Origin: Billgrantia sulfidoxydans
GTDB taxonomy: Bacteria; Pseudomonadota; Gammaproteobacteria; Pseudomonadales; Halomonadaceae
NCBI RefSeq assembly: GCF_017868775.1
Contig: NZ_CP053381.1
Location: 2,480,001 to 2,544,000 of the forward strand
DNA length: 64,000 bases
Reading direction: 5' to 3'
Made by a program: the position numbers and the translations under genes. The stretch's first letter is position 1; the number at the start of each line of letters is the position of its first letter. Below the pieces are notes generated by a model, which saw only the letters and a program-made list of their open reading frames with translations, was not told the origin of the DNA and made no database searches. This document shows positions 53,491-62,417 of this stretch, in pieces.

Positions 53491-56400
53491 TCAGTCGATA
53501 TTGAGGCTCGACTTCAGCGCCTCGAGATCCCCACTGAAGTTCTCCAGCACGATGACCTGGTCGGCCAGCGCATTGTCGAAGTTCCCCTCATCGGTTCCGA
53601 AGTTGCCTTCCGTGCTGATGTAGAGCTTGGTGGTGCCGCTCCCATCGGCTTCGAAGCGCAGGTGCTCGAGCCCATTGCCGTCGCTGAGCAATTCGCTCAG
53701 ATCCAGGCTGTCACCCTGGGCCAACGAGAAGTCCTCGACAGTATCGACCGCGGCGCTGCCCTCTTCGCCCTGGTCACCGAGTTTCCAGGCGAAGGTATCT
53801 GCGCCAAGGCCGCCGAGAAGGGTGTCGTCACCAGCACCGCCGATCAGAGCGTCATCGCCCGCACCGCCGATCAGGACGTCATCCCCCGCACCGCCGATCA
53901 GGACGTCATCCCCCGAGCCTCCGTCGAGGAAATCATTGCCGCCATCGGCTCGCTGAGTATCTACCAGCTCCTCCCAGCGTGACTTCACATAGGCGATTAT
54001 CTCAGCGTCGCTCGGGGCCTCACCTGGAGTGCCCTCCGCCCAGCGCAAGTATTCGACCAGCCCCGCATAGCCCAGTCCATCGTGGCTGCCATCGGAGAAG
54101 ATCTCGCCAGTGTCGAGGTTCGTCCACTCGAGGTGGTCGGAATTGATGGCATCGCCGAAGATGATGTCATCACCGTCACCGCCGGTGAGCACGTCGTCTC
54201 CCAGCTCGGCCAACTCATCGCTGCTAGAGCCACCCTTGAGTGCGGCGTCGAGGTCCTCTGCTGTATTGACGATATCCACATAACCGAAGGGAGCCGTGAC
54301 TGTCGTCGCTCCGTTGCTTGCTGTCAGGTACCCTTCACCAGCCACTTCGGAATTGTCAAAAAACTTCAAGATATGCTCGCTTACACCACTGCCGATACCA
54401 GTGGCATGCACGGCTGAGACCGCCGAGAGTTCTTCGAAAGCCTCCACCGAAGCATTGAAAGTATTTATATCAGTTGCATCACCTGGCCCACGCAAATTTC
54501 CGTCAGCGTCATAGTACTTTGTCGGATCTCCGTCGGTCAGAAAGTAGGTCAGGTTCTTGAAGCCATCACTAACTGATGCATCGTTTCCATGCTGGGCATT
54601 GAACCAGGCAACAGCCTGCTCGAACGCCGATTCATAGTTCGTTCCCCCACCAGCCGAGACCGCATCAATAGCTAGCAAGAGATCGTTTACGTTGTCAGCG
54701 TTAAGATTCTGGATGCTGGCCAAGGTGCTAGCGTGATAGGAGAAGACCATCAGCTGTACATTGACGGTGCCGTCGTGCTCCTTGAGCTGATTGGCCAAGT
54801 TCACCAGCGCCTGCTTGGTCAAGTCCATGCGACTCAGGTAGCCAGTACCCGAGTAGTCATTCATGCTGCCGGAAGCATCGACGATCAGCGAGATATTGTA
54901 GTTCTGACCGGGCTCGACGATGGTGAACTTGCCTCCCGCATCGCCTATCAATACATCACTGCCACTGGTGCTGTCGTGATTATTCTCGCTGTTGTTGCCG
55001 ACGTAGAGCGCATCAGGGGCTGGCGAAGACAACGTAATGCTGCTGTCGACGGTATCCCCATCAGCATCCTGGCCTTCGATCTTCAGTTCGATATCGAAGT
55101 CAGAGGCAGTTCCGCCCGTCTGGAACGAAAGGTCACCAAGTTTGAAGTTGTCTCCGTTGGCACCAGTGACCTCGATGGCTTCAAAGGGCTCCTCAGTCTC
55201 GACTCGATAGCTCCAGCCATCCTTCACTCCGTCGATGCGGATGCCATCCCCAACCTGGGTCAATGTGACTTCAGAGGTAACGTCGACGCCATTGCCATCG
55301 AGAACGACGATGTCGTCTGGCGACAGTGTCAGATATTGATCCGTGACGTCTGAGGGGTGGCCACTGCTGGCCTCGGCATCGGCCACTGCCTTGACGATGA
55401 ACGAGGCAGTGCTATTTTTCCCGCCGGTCAGGTAAACGTCCTGAGTGAACTGCGTGGCTTGCTGGCGAGCTTCCCATTCGGGAGAACCAGATACGCCTGT
55501 GAAACTCAGCCCCTGCAGGAAATCGAAGCGGATGAATTCACCGTTCGTAATACTCTGGCCTTCGCTGACACCCAACCGCCCTGAGCTGGTATTGATCGTG
55601 TCATTTGTGGTGGATGAGATCAGCACGTCATTAGCGATATCGCCATCCTCGGAGTTCAGCGCATAGTAGCCAGAGTTGCCGCCGCTGATGCCCGCCGCGA
55701 TGTTGCCTTCGACCAGTGTGCCGTTCAGAACCTGGTCATTCACCTGGATAGTGAATCCGTCGCCATTCGGCTTGAGCGTCACGACGAAGGCTTCTTCGCC
55801 ACTCTCGGTCATAGCCGTCAGTTGCTGCCCATCGCTACTCAACGCATAGAAGAGCGGCTGGCCCTCGAACGAGAGTGCATTGCCATCCGTGTCGACGGCC
55901 GGCTGACCCTCCAGGCTGGCCTTGAACACAACGTTGCCCAAGCCATCGGCCCCAACCGCATCGGCGAAGTTGAGCTTTCCTGCCGCACCATCGACAAGCG
56001 CCGCGGCATCCGGCGTGAACTCGCTGGGAATGTCGTCGACGATATCGATGGTCAAGCTGGCATTGGCGCTGTCACCGTCGCTGTCGGTGACCACCAGTGC
56101 GAAGCTATCCTTCACGCCATCAATGTTAGGCCCTTGGGTACTGTGCTCGTCGGTGGCGCCGTCGAGGGTGTAGGTCCAACTGTAGCTGCCGTTGACGAGC
56201 GTGACGACCAAGGTGCCGTGCGTGCCCTGCACCGTGCCACCACCGGTGACGTTCTCGCCGTTGATCACCAGCGACTGCAGCCCGTCGTTGCCGGTATCGA
56301 TGGCCAAGGTGCCGCTGGTGACGTGCGAGCCGTCATTGGCACTGCCGCCCGGCAGGCCGGCCTCGTCGACGCTGGCTTGGCCGTCGTTGACGTCGGGGCC

Positions 56401-59400
56401 ACCGACCTCGATCGTCGGCTCGGAGTCGTCCTGCAAGGTCAGGGTGACCGTGGCGGTGCTCTCGTCGCCATCGGCGTCGGTGATGGTGTAGTCGAAGCTC
56501 ACCCCCCCTTCCTCACCCGCCGCCGGGGTGTAGGTGAAGGTGCCGTCTTCGTTGTACACCAGCGTGCCGCTGCCGGTGAGGCTGCCGGCCACCAGGGCCA
56601 CGCCGTTGGTCAGGTCGATGCCATCGGCGCCGCCCGTGTCGTTGCCGAACACGTTGATAGTGACCGGGGCGTTTTCGGTTTCCTGAGTCGCCGCGTCGTC
56701 CACCGCCTGCGGCACGTCGTCGATGATGGCGATGGTCAGGCTGTCGTTGGCCTCGTCGCCGTCGCTGTCGGTGACGACCAGGGTGAAGCTGTCGCTGGTC
56801 GTGTCACCGTCGGTGGCACCGTCGAGGGTGTAGGTCCAGCTGTAGCTGCCGTTGGCGAGCGTGACGACCAAGGTGCCGTGCGTACCGTTGACCGTGCCGC
56901 CACCGGTGACGTTCTCGCCGTTGATCACCAGCGACTGCAGCCCGTCGTTGCCGGTATCGATGGCCAGGGTGCCGCTGGTGACGTGCGAGCCGTCATTGGC
57001 ACTGCCACTCGGCAGGCCGGCCTCGTCGACGCTGGCTTGGCCGTCGTTGACGTCGGGGCCACCAACCTCGATCGTCGGCTCGGAGTCGTCCGCCACGGTC
57101 ACGGTCAGCGTGGCGCTGGAGGTATCGCCGTCGGCGTCGGTGATGGTGTAGTCGATCACCGCATCGCCTTCGAAGCCCGCCGCCGGGGTGAAGGTGACCG
57201 CGCCATTGGCATCGAAGCTCAGGCTGCCCTGGCTCGGGTTGCGCAGGCTCGCCGCCGTCAGCGTGGCGCCATCGGCACCGGCCGTATCGTTGTCCATCAC
57301 GTTATAAGTGATAGGGGTATCTTCCGCGGTCCCGGCGGTGTCATCCACCGCCTGCGGCACGTCGTCGATGATGGCGATGGTCAGGCTGTCGTTGGCCTCG
57401 TCGCCGTCGCTGTCGGTGACGACCAGGGTGAAGCTGTCGCTGGTCGTGTCACCGTCGGTGGCGTCGTCGAGGGTGTAGGTCCAGCTGTAGCTGCCGTTGG
57501 CGAGCGTGACGACCAAGGTGCCGTGCGTACCGTTGACCGTGCCGCCGCCGGTGACGTTCTCGCCGTTGATCACCAGCGACTGCAGCCCGTCGTTGCCGGT
57601 ATCGATGGCCAGGGTGCCGCTGGTAGCGTGGGAGCCGTCATTGGCACTGCCGCTCGGCAGGCCGGCCTCGTCGACGCTGGCTTGGCCGTCGTTGACATCG
57701 GGTCCGCTGACCTTGATGGTCGGCTCGGAGTCGTCCTGCAAGGTCAGGGTGACCGTGGCGGTGCTCTCGTCGCCATCGGCGTCGGTGATGGTGTACTCGA
57801 AGCTCACCCCCCCTTCCTCACCCGCCGCCGGGGTGTAAGTGAAGGTGCCGTCTTCGTTGTACACCAGCGTGCCGCTGCCGGTGAGGCTGCCGGCCACCAG
57901 GGCCACGCCGTTGGTCAGGTCGATGCCATCGGCACCGCCCGTGTCGTTGCCGAACACGTTGATAGTGACCGGGGCGTTTTCGGTTTCCTGAGTCGCCGCG
58001 TCGTCCACCGCCTGCGGCACGTCGTCGATGATGGCGATGGTCAGGCTGTCGCTGGCCTCGTCGCCGTCGCTGTCGGTGACGACCAGGGTGAAGCTGTCGC
58101 TGGTCGTGTCACCGTCGGTGGCGCCGTCGAGGGTGTAGGTCCAGCTGTAGCTGCCGTTGGCGAGCGTGACGACCAAGGTGCCGTGCGTACCGTTGACCGT
58201 GCCGCCACCGGTGACGTTCTCGCCGTTGATCACCAGCGACTGCAGTCCGTCGTTGCCGGTATCGATGGCCAGGGTGCCGCTGGTGACGTGCGAGCCGTCA
58301 TTGGCACTGCCGCTCGGCAGGCCGGCCTCGTCGACGCTGGCTTGGCCGTCGTTGACGTCGGGGCCACCAACCTCGATCGTCGGCTCGGAGTCGTCCGCCA
58401 CGGTCACGGTCAGCGTGGCGCTGGAGGTATCGCCGTCGGCGTCGGTGATGGTGTAGTCGATCACCGCATCGCCTTCGAAGCCCGCCGCCGGGGTGAAGGT
58501 GACCGCGCCATTGGCATCGAAGCTCAGGCTGCCCTGGCTCGGGTTGCGCAGGCTCGCCGCCGTCAGCGTGGCGCCATCGGCACCGGCCGTATCGTTGTCC
58601 ATCACGTTATAAGTGATAGGGGTATCTTCCGCGGTCCCGGCGGTGTCATCCACCGCCTGCGGCACGTCGTCGATGATGGCGATGGTCAGGCTGTCGTTGG
58701 CCTCGTCGCCGTCGCTGTCGGTGACGACCAGGGTGAAGCTGTCGCTGGTCGTGTCACCGTCGGTGGCGCCGTCGAGGGTGTAGGTCCAGCTGTAGCTGCC
58801 GTTGGCGAGCGTGACGACCAAGGTGCCGTGCGTACCGTTGACCGTGCCGCCACCGGTGACGTTCTCGCCGTTGATCACCAGCGACTGCAGTCCGTCGTTG
58901 CCGGTATCGATGGCCAGGGTGCCGCTGGTAGCGTGGGAGCCGTCATTGGCACTGCCACTCGGCAGGCCGGCCTCGTCGACGCTGGCTTGGCCGTCGTTGA
59001 CATCGGGTCCGCTGACCTTGATGGTCGGCTCGGAGTCGTCCTGCAAGGTCAGGGTGACCGTGGCGGTGCTCTCGTCGCCATCGGCGTCGGTGATGGTGTA
59101 CTCGAAGCTCACCACCCCTTCCTCACCCGCCGTCGGGGTGTAGGTGAAGGTGCCGTCTTCGTTGTACACCAGCGTGCCGCTGCCGGTGAGGCTGCCGGCC
59201 ACCAGGGCCACGCCGTTGGTCAGGTCGATGCCATCGGCACCGCCCGTGTCGTTGCCGAACACGTTGATAGTGACCGGGGCGTTTTCGGTTTCCTGAGTCG
59301 CCGCGTCGTCCACCGCCTGCGGCACGTCGTCGATGATGGCGATGGTCAGGCTGTCACTGGCCTCGTCGCCGTCGCTGTCGGTGACGACCAGGGTGAAGCT

Positions 59401-60189
59401 GTCGCTGGTCGTGTCACCGTCGGTGGCGCCGTCGAGGGTGTAGGTCCAGCTGTAGCTGCCGTTGGCGAGTGTGACGACCAAGGTGCCGTGCGTACCGTTG
59501 ACCGTGCCACCGCCGGTGACATTCTCACCATTGATCACCAGCGACTGCAGCCCGTCGTTGCCGGTGTCGATAGCAAAAGTGCCGCTGGTGGTGTGCGAGC
59601 CGTCACCCACGCTGCCGGTCGGCAGGCCGGCCTCGTCGACGCTGCTGCTGTCGGACATGATTGTAATGGTCGGCTCGGAGTCGTCTGGAGCGTTCTCGTC
59701 CGGCTCAGCCAAGGCGAAAGCCAGCCCGTCCTCTTCCGGCGAGCCACGCAGATCATTCATGCCGAAGTTGAACGTCAATGGGTCGACGTTCTCGGCAATG
59801 CGCGCCAGGCGCACGAAGCTGTGACCGCCATCGGCGCCACCACCGGGGCCGGCGCCAGCTGCAGTGGCATCGAGCACCTCCAGCAGGTCGACGCTGTCGT
59901 CGTCCAGCGCCGTCAGCAGGGCTTCGAGATCCTCGTCCAAGGCAGAGAATTCAGAAGCGTCGGTCGCTTCGGCGGCATCCAGCTCCGCTGTCATGACCAC
60001 TTGCTCGCCGCCTTCTACCAGCACCGGACCGATTCCATCAGCGAAGTCGAGTTGGACGCTGCCGTTGTCGGAGGTGATCAGCACCTCACCTTCCTGAAGG
60101 GTATCGCCCACGCGCAATTCGCGCAGGTTGCCCTCGGCGTCGCGCGCCCAAGCTTGGCCGGTAATCGAGATAACTGTGGAAATGGCCAT
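53491..60189 (-). CDS. LapA-type retained adhesin with VWA domain (2232 residues)
   Basis: Giant surface adhesin exported by the adjacent type I system. Retention module at residues 1-150 with TAAG at 109-112 (VLDATAAGAGPGGGADGG). Six T1SS-143-like/Ig-like units (residues about 180-1360) share GTLAIDTGNDGLQSLVINGE and GTHGTLVVTLANGSYSWTYT, joined by two linker types in alternation: AATQETENAPVTINVFGNDT and TAGTAEDTPITYNVMDNDTA. A VWA domain follows near residue 1770 with an intact MIDAS (IVDASGSMND, GGGTNYESAF, FLTDGDPTKY). The end has RTX nonapeptides (GGSGDDVLIGGAGDDVLIGG) and the secretion signal (VDTVEDFSLAQGDSLDLSEL). The VWA/MIDAS should bind a ligand in a metal-dependent way. AGGAG lies 6 nt before ATG 60189. 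Confidence 0.93.
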   Translation of the reverse strand: MAISTVISITGQAWARDAEGNLRELRVGDTLQEGEVLITSDNGSVQLDFADGIGPVLVEGGEQVVMTAELDAAEATDASEFSALDEDLEALLTALDDDSVDLLEVLDATAAGAGPGGGADGGHSFVRLARIAENVDPLTFNFGMNDLRGSPEEDGLAFALAEPDENAPDDSEPTITIMSDSSSVDEAGLPTGSVGDGSHTTSGTFAIDTGNDGLQSLVINGENVTGGGTVNGTHGTLVVTLANGSYSWTYTLDGATDGDTTSDSFTLVVTDSDGDEASDSLTIAIIDDVPQAVDDAATQETENAPVTINVFGNDTGGADGIDLTNGVALVAGSLTGSGTLVYNEDGTFTYTPTAGEEGVVSFEYTITDADGDESTATVTLTLQDDSEPTIKVSGPDVNDGQASVDEAGLPSGSANDGSHATSGTLAIDTGNDGLQSLVINGENVTGGGTVNGTHGTLVVTLANGSYSWTYTLDGATDGDTTSDSFTLVVTDSDGDEANDSLTIAIIDDVPQAVDDTAGTAEDTPITYNVMDNDTAGADGATLTAASLRNPSQGSLSFDANGAVTFTPAAGFEGDAVIDYTITDADGDTSSATLTVTVADDSEPTIEVGGPDVNDGQASVDEAGLPSGSANDGSHVTSGTLAIDTGNDGLQSLVINGENVTGGGTVNGTHGTLVVTLANGSYSWTYTLDGATDGDTTSDSFTLVVTDSDGDEASDSLTIAIIDDVPQAVDDAATQETENAPVTINVFGNDTGGADGIDLTNGVALVAGSLTGSGTLVYNEDGTFTYTPAAGEEGGVSFEYTITDADGDESTATVTLTLQDDSEPTIKVSGPDVNDGQASVDEAGLPSGSANDGSHATSGTLAIDTGNDGLQSLVINGENVTGGGTVNGTHGTLVVTLANGSYSWTYTLDDATDGDTTSDSFTLVVTDSDGDEANDSLTIAIIDDVPQAVDDTAGTAEDTPITYNVMDNDTAGADGATLTAASLRNPSQGSLSFDANGAVTFTPAAGFEGDAVIDYTITDADGDTSSATLTVTVADDSEPTIEVGGPDVNDGQASVDEAGLPSGSANDGSHVTSGTLAIDTGNDGLQSLVINGENVTGGGTVNGTHGTLVVTLANGSYSWTYTLDGATDGDTTSDSFTLVVTDSDGDEANDSLTIAIIDDVPQAVDDAATQETENAPVTINVFGNDTGGADGIDLTNGVALVAGSLTGSGTLVYNEDGTFTYTPAAGEEGGVSFDYTITDADGDESTATVTLTLQDDSEPTIEVGGPDVNDGQASVDEAGLPGGSANDGSHVTSGTLAIDTGNDGLQSLVINGENVTGGGTVQGTHGTLVVTLVNGSYSWTYTLDGATDEHSTQGPNIDGVKDSFALVVTDSDGDSANASLTIDIVDDIPSEFTPDAAALVDGAAGKLNFADAVGADGLGNVVFKASLEGQPAVDTDGNALSFEGQPLFYALSSDGQQLTAMTESGEEAFVVTLKPNGDGFTIQVNDQVLNGTLVEGNIAAGISGGNSGYYALNSEDGDIANDVLISSTTNDTINTSSGRLGVSEGQSITNGEFIRFDFLQGLSFTGVSGSPEWEARQQATQFTQDVYLTGGKNSTASFIVKAVADAEASSGHPSDVTDQYLTLSPDDIVVLDGNGVDVTSEVTLTQVGDGIRIDGVKDGWSYRVETEEPFEAIEVTGANGDNFKLGDLSFQTGGTASDFDIELKIEGQDADGDTVDSSITLSSPAPDALYVGNNSENNHDSTSGSDVLIGDAGGKFTIVEPGQNYNISLIVDASGSMNDYSGTGYLSRMDLTKQALVNLANQLKEHDGTVNVQLMVFSYHASTLASIQNLNADNVNDLLLAIDAVSAGGGTNYESAFEQAVAWFNAQHGNDASVSDGFKNLTYFLTDGDPTKYYDADGNLRGPGDATDINTFNASVEAFEELSAVSAVHATGIGSGVSEHILKFFDNSEVAGEGYLTASNGATTVTAPFGYVDIVNTAEDLDAALKGGSSSDELAELGDDVLTGGDGDDIIFGDAINSDHLEWTNLDTGEIFSDGSHDGLGYAGLVEYLRWAEGTPGEAPSDAEIIAYVKSRWEELVDTQRADGGNDFLDGGSGDDVLIGGAGDDVLIGGAGDDALIGGAGDDTLLGGLGADTFAWKLGDQGEEGSAAVDTVEDFSLAQGDSLDLSELLSDGNGLEHLRFEADGSGTTKLYISTEGNFGTDEGNFDNALADQVIVLENFSGDLEALKSSLNID
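56190..59640. repeat. Alternating 660/645-bp tandem coding repeat (super-period 1305 bp)
   Basis: A landmark near GCCGTTGGCGAGCGTGACGA (first copy slightly different) recurs at about 56192, 56852, 57497, 58157, 58802 and 59462. The spacings are 660, 645, 660, 645 and 660 bp. Copies within one phase are almost identical at the DNA level over hundreds of bases, while the two phases differ in linker type. All units stay in frame in the 2232-residue adhesin. The pattern indicates recent duplication of a two-unit block. Such a region is prone to copy-number change and to assembly collapse. Confidence 0.9.
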
Positions 60190-60312
60190 GACATGGCTCC
60201 TGTATCGTCTGTATCTCTTACATTAACCTCACAAACGACACATTAAGTAACATACCGAAACATTGATATTGGACCGATGGACAAGTAGCAAAGCGAATGG
60301 ACGCGAACGAAA

Positions 60313-60342
60313 AAAGGCTTAACAATAACTAGTTAAGCCTTT
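60313..60342. terminator. Intrinsic terminator after the LuxR-type gene
   Basis: An 11-bp perfect stem (AAAGGCTTAAC with its complement) with an 8-nt loop lies 21 nt after the LuxR-type stop. A-runs on the plus strand before it (60310-60315) give T-runs on the minus strand, so it serves the lapB-lapC-luxR unit; TTTGTTTT after it also makes it work in the other direction. Confidence 0.85.
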
Positions 60343-60363
60343 GTTTTATAAAACATAAGCTGC

Positions 60364-60978
60364 CTAGACGACGTTCGCGTCCTGTCTGGACAGACTGAGC
60401 ACCAGCTGCATGCGGTCGCGTACGCCGAGCTTGCGAAATACCGCGCCGAGATGTGCCTTGACCGTGCGCTCGGTGATGTCGAGCTGGCGGGCCACCTCCT
60501 TGTTGCTGCGTCCTTCTGCTACCGCCAGTGCCACGGCTCGCTCGCGCTCCGTCAGCACGGACAGGTTCTCCTGCGGCAGGCCGTCACGCCCACCTAGGGT
60601 GGCGAATGCGCCTCCAACCACCTTGCTGAGCAATTCGGCCGGCACCCATACCCCCTGATGGCCGGTGACCAGAGCCACCTGCCGCAGTAGCTCGGGGGGT
60701 GATAGCGCGTGGACATAGCCACGCGCCCCCACCTGTAGCGCCATGAGCGCTTCCACTTCGCTCGGCGTCAGGGACATGACGACAACAATAGCGCCATGGC
60801 CAGCCAGCGCTCCCGCCAGCCCGGGCCATTCCGGATGATCCGTCAACAGCCAGATCCGGTCGCCATCGTCCACCATGACGCGCGCCTGGTCCGGGTTGAT
60901 TCGCCGTATATCGCGAAAGGCGCTGTGCAGCCGTGGAATGTCTGCGCGCCTCTGACTCACGAACAGAACTGCCATCAT
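60364..60978 (-). CDS. LuxR/NarL-type regulator with degenerate receiver domain
   Basis: A 204-residue protein. Residues about 140-200 are a typical LuxR helix-turn-helix: LTERERAVALAVAEGRSNKE then VARQLDITERTVKAHLGAVF. Residues 1-120 follow a receiver fold (MAVLFVSQRR, IVVVMSLTPSEVEALMALQV, GARGYVHALSPPELLRQVAL) but lack the acidic pair after strand 1, and the conserved Lys after strand 5 is replaced (GYVHALSPP). Phosphorylation by a histidine kinase is therefore unlikely. ATG at 60978 overlaps the lapC stop (ATGA); ATG 60975 is the alternative. Being last in the lapB-lapC unit and upstream of the adhesins, it probably regulates adhesin expression; inferred. Confidence 0.85.
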   Translation of the reverse strand: MMAVLFVSQRRADIPRLHSAFRDIRRINPDQARVMVDDGDRIWLLTDHPEWPGLAGALAGHGAIVVVMSLTPSEVEALMALQVGARGYVHALSPPELLRQVALVTGHQGVWVPAELLSKVVGGAFATLGGRDGLPQENLSVLTERERAVALAVAEGRSNKEVARQLDITERTVKAHLGAVFRKLGVRDRMQLVLSLSRQDANVV

Positions 60979-62417
60979 CGTTCCCCCATGGAGTTGCTCC
61001 ATGCCCGCAGTACGGGTTTGAGCAGATACTGCATCACGGTGCGCTTGCCGGTCATGATGTCGACCTGAGCCGTCATGCCGGGAATGACCTGGATGTCACT
61101 GCCCAGGTTTTCCCCTTCGACCGTTTTCACACGCACCAGATAGAAGGTGTTGTCGTCGTCGTCAGTGATGGTGTCGGCACTGATGTGGTCCAGCTCGGCT
61201 TCGAGACCGCCGTAGATGGCGAAGTCGTACGCCGTCAGCTTGATGGTGGCCGGCTGGCCGGGTCGCAGGAAAGCAATGTCCTGCGGTGCGATACGCGCCT
61301 CGACCAGCAGCTGATCGTCGCTGGGTATGATGTCCACCACTTCCTGCCCTGGCTGTACCACGCCGCCCAGGGTATTGATCCCCAGGCGCTGCACGATGCC
61401 ATCCACAGGGGATCGGACCTCGGCGAGGCGCACCCGATCCTGCAGGCCGGCACTGGACTCATCGAGTGCCCCCAGATCCCCAATGGTCTGAGCCAGGTCG
61501 TTGCGCCATTCGCTGCGCCGTTCGGCGCCAATCTCGCGTAGCTGGGTACGCGCCTCTTCTACGGCGGCCTCGAGGCGCGCGACAGCAGCCGCGGCCTGGT
61601 TGCGCTCGCCGGTGGCACGCGAAACCTCACGTTCGAGGCGCAGGATGTCGACCTCCGAGACCGCCCCCGAGGCCAACAGTGGTCGTGTCAGGTTCAACTC
61701 CTGGCTCGCCATGTTCGCCTCACGCTGGGCGGTATCGCGCCGCGCCTTGGCTTCGTTGAGCTCCTCTTCACGCTGACGAATGCGATCGCGCAAAATGCTC
61801 TCCTGCTCGCGAAGCTCCTCACGCCGGCTCTCGTAGACCTCGCGCTCTTGCGCGACGATTTCCGGCGCCCCGCTGCGCAATTCGTCGTCGGGGTTGAAGG
61901 GCGTATCGGTCACCAGAGCGCGCAGCCGTTCGGCGCGGGCACGAAGGGCCAATGCCTGGGCACGGTTCTCACGGAAGTTGGCAACGAAGCGCGTGGGGTC
62001 GATGCGCATCAGCACTTGCCCCGCTTCGACCATCTCCCCTTCACGCACCATGATCTGCTGCACCACACCGCCATCGAAGGACTGCACCTTCTGCAACTGG
62101 CTGGAGGGAATCACTCTCCCGGTCCCGCGTGTCACCTCGTCGATCGAAGCAAAATAGGCCCATGCGATCAGCGCGCCGAAGGCAAGCAGTATGGTGTAGA
62201 GGAAGAGCCGTGCCCGGATCGGGTCCTGCTGCATGCGCGCCCAGTCGGCATCGCTGGCCCAGTCGCGATTGAGGTGGGCGGAAGTCACCCGCTTGGAGAA
62301 CAGACGGTCCATGAACGGACGAAACGGCTTGCCGCCGACATCGGTGAAACGCCCGATCGCCTCGAAGCCTTGCTGCTCGGCACTCTTGCCCTTGGCCTTG
62401 GGAGACGTGGCGGTCAT
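60975..62417 (-). CDS. lapC: Type I secretion membrane fusion protein, HlyD family (LapC)
   Basis: Periplasmic adaptor linking the ABC exporter to an outer-membrane TolC-like channel. The 480 residues have a cytoplasmic N terminus, one membrane helix near residue 80 (RLFLYTILLAFGALIAWAYF), the lipoyl half-motif VIPSSQLQKVQSFDGGVVQQ, long coiled-coil hairpins (about residues 190-330, Glu/Arg/Ala-rich) and the second lipoyl/beta-barrel part with VRSPVDGIVQRLGINTLGGV and PGQPATIKLTAYDFAIYGGL. It ends with the HlyD-type VIPGMTAQVDIMTGKRTVMQ and YLLKPVL. ATG at 62417 shares one base with the lapB stop (TGATG). The outer-membrane partner (LapE/TolC) is not in the window. Confidence 0.94.
   Translation of the reverse strand: MTATSPKAKGKSAEQQGFEAIGRFTDVGGKPFRPFMDRLFSKRVTSAHLNRDWASDADWARMQQDPIRARLFLYTILLAFGALIAWAYFASIDEVTRGTGRVIPSSQLQKVQSFDGGVVQQIMVREGEMVEAGQVLMRIDPTRFVANFRENRAQALALRARAERLRALVTDTPFNPDDELRSGAPEIVAQEREVYESRREELREQESILRDRIRQREEELNEAKARRDTAQREANMASQELNLTRPLLASGAVSEVDILRLEREVSRATGERNQAAAAVARLEAAVEEARTQLREIGAERRSEWRNDLAQTIGDLGALDESSAGLQDRVRLAEVRSPVDGIVQRLGINTLGGVVQPGQEVVDIIPSDDQLLVEARIAPQDIAFLRPGQPATIKLTAYDFAIYGGLEAELDHISADTITDDDDNTFYLVRVKTVEGENLGSDIQVIPGMTAQVDIMTGKRTVMQYLLKPVLRAWSNSMGER

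Noticed and set aside
53810-53935. Short tandem repeats of 27 bp that could suggest a CRISPR-like or minisatellite array
   Set aside because: They encode RTX nonapeptides (GGAGDDVLI) in frame in the adhesin; no spacers.
55822-60246. 1474-codon plus-strand open frame rich in Val/Asp/Gly
   Set aside because: Antisense shadow of the repeat-rich 2232-residue adhesin. Its 'repeats' are the reverse reading of the real ones, and the minus frame has a signal-type retention module, MIDAS and RTX motifs.
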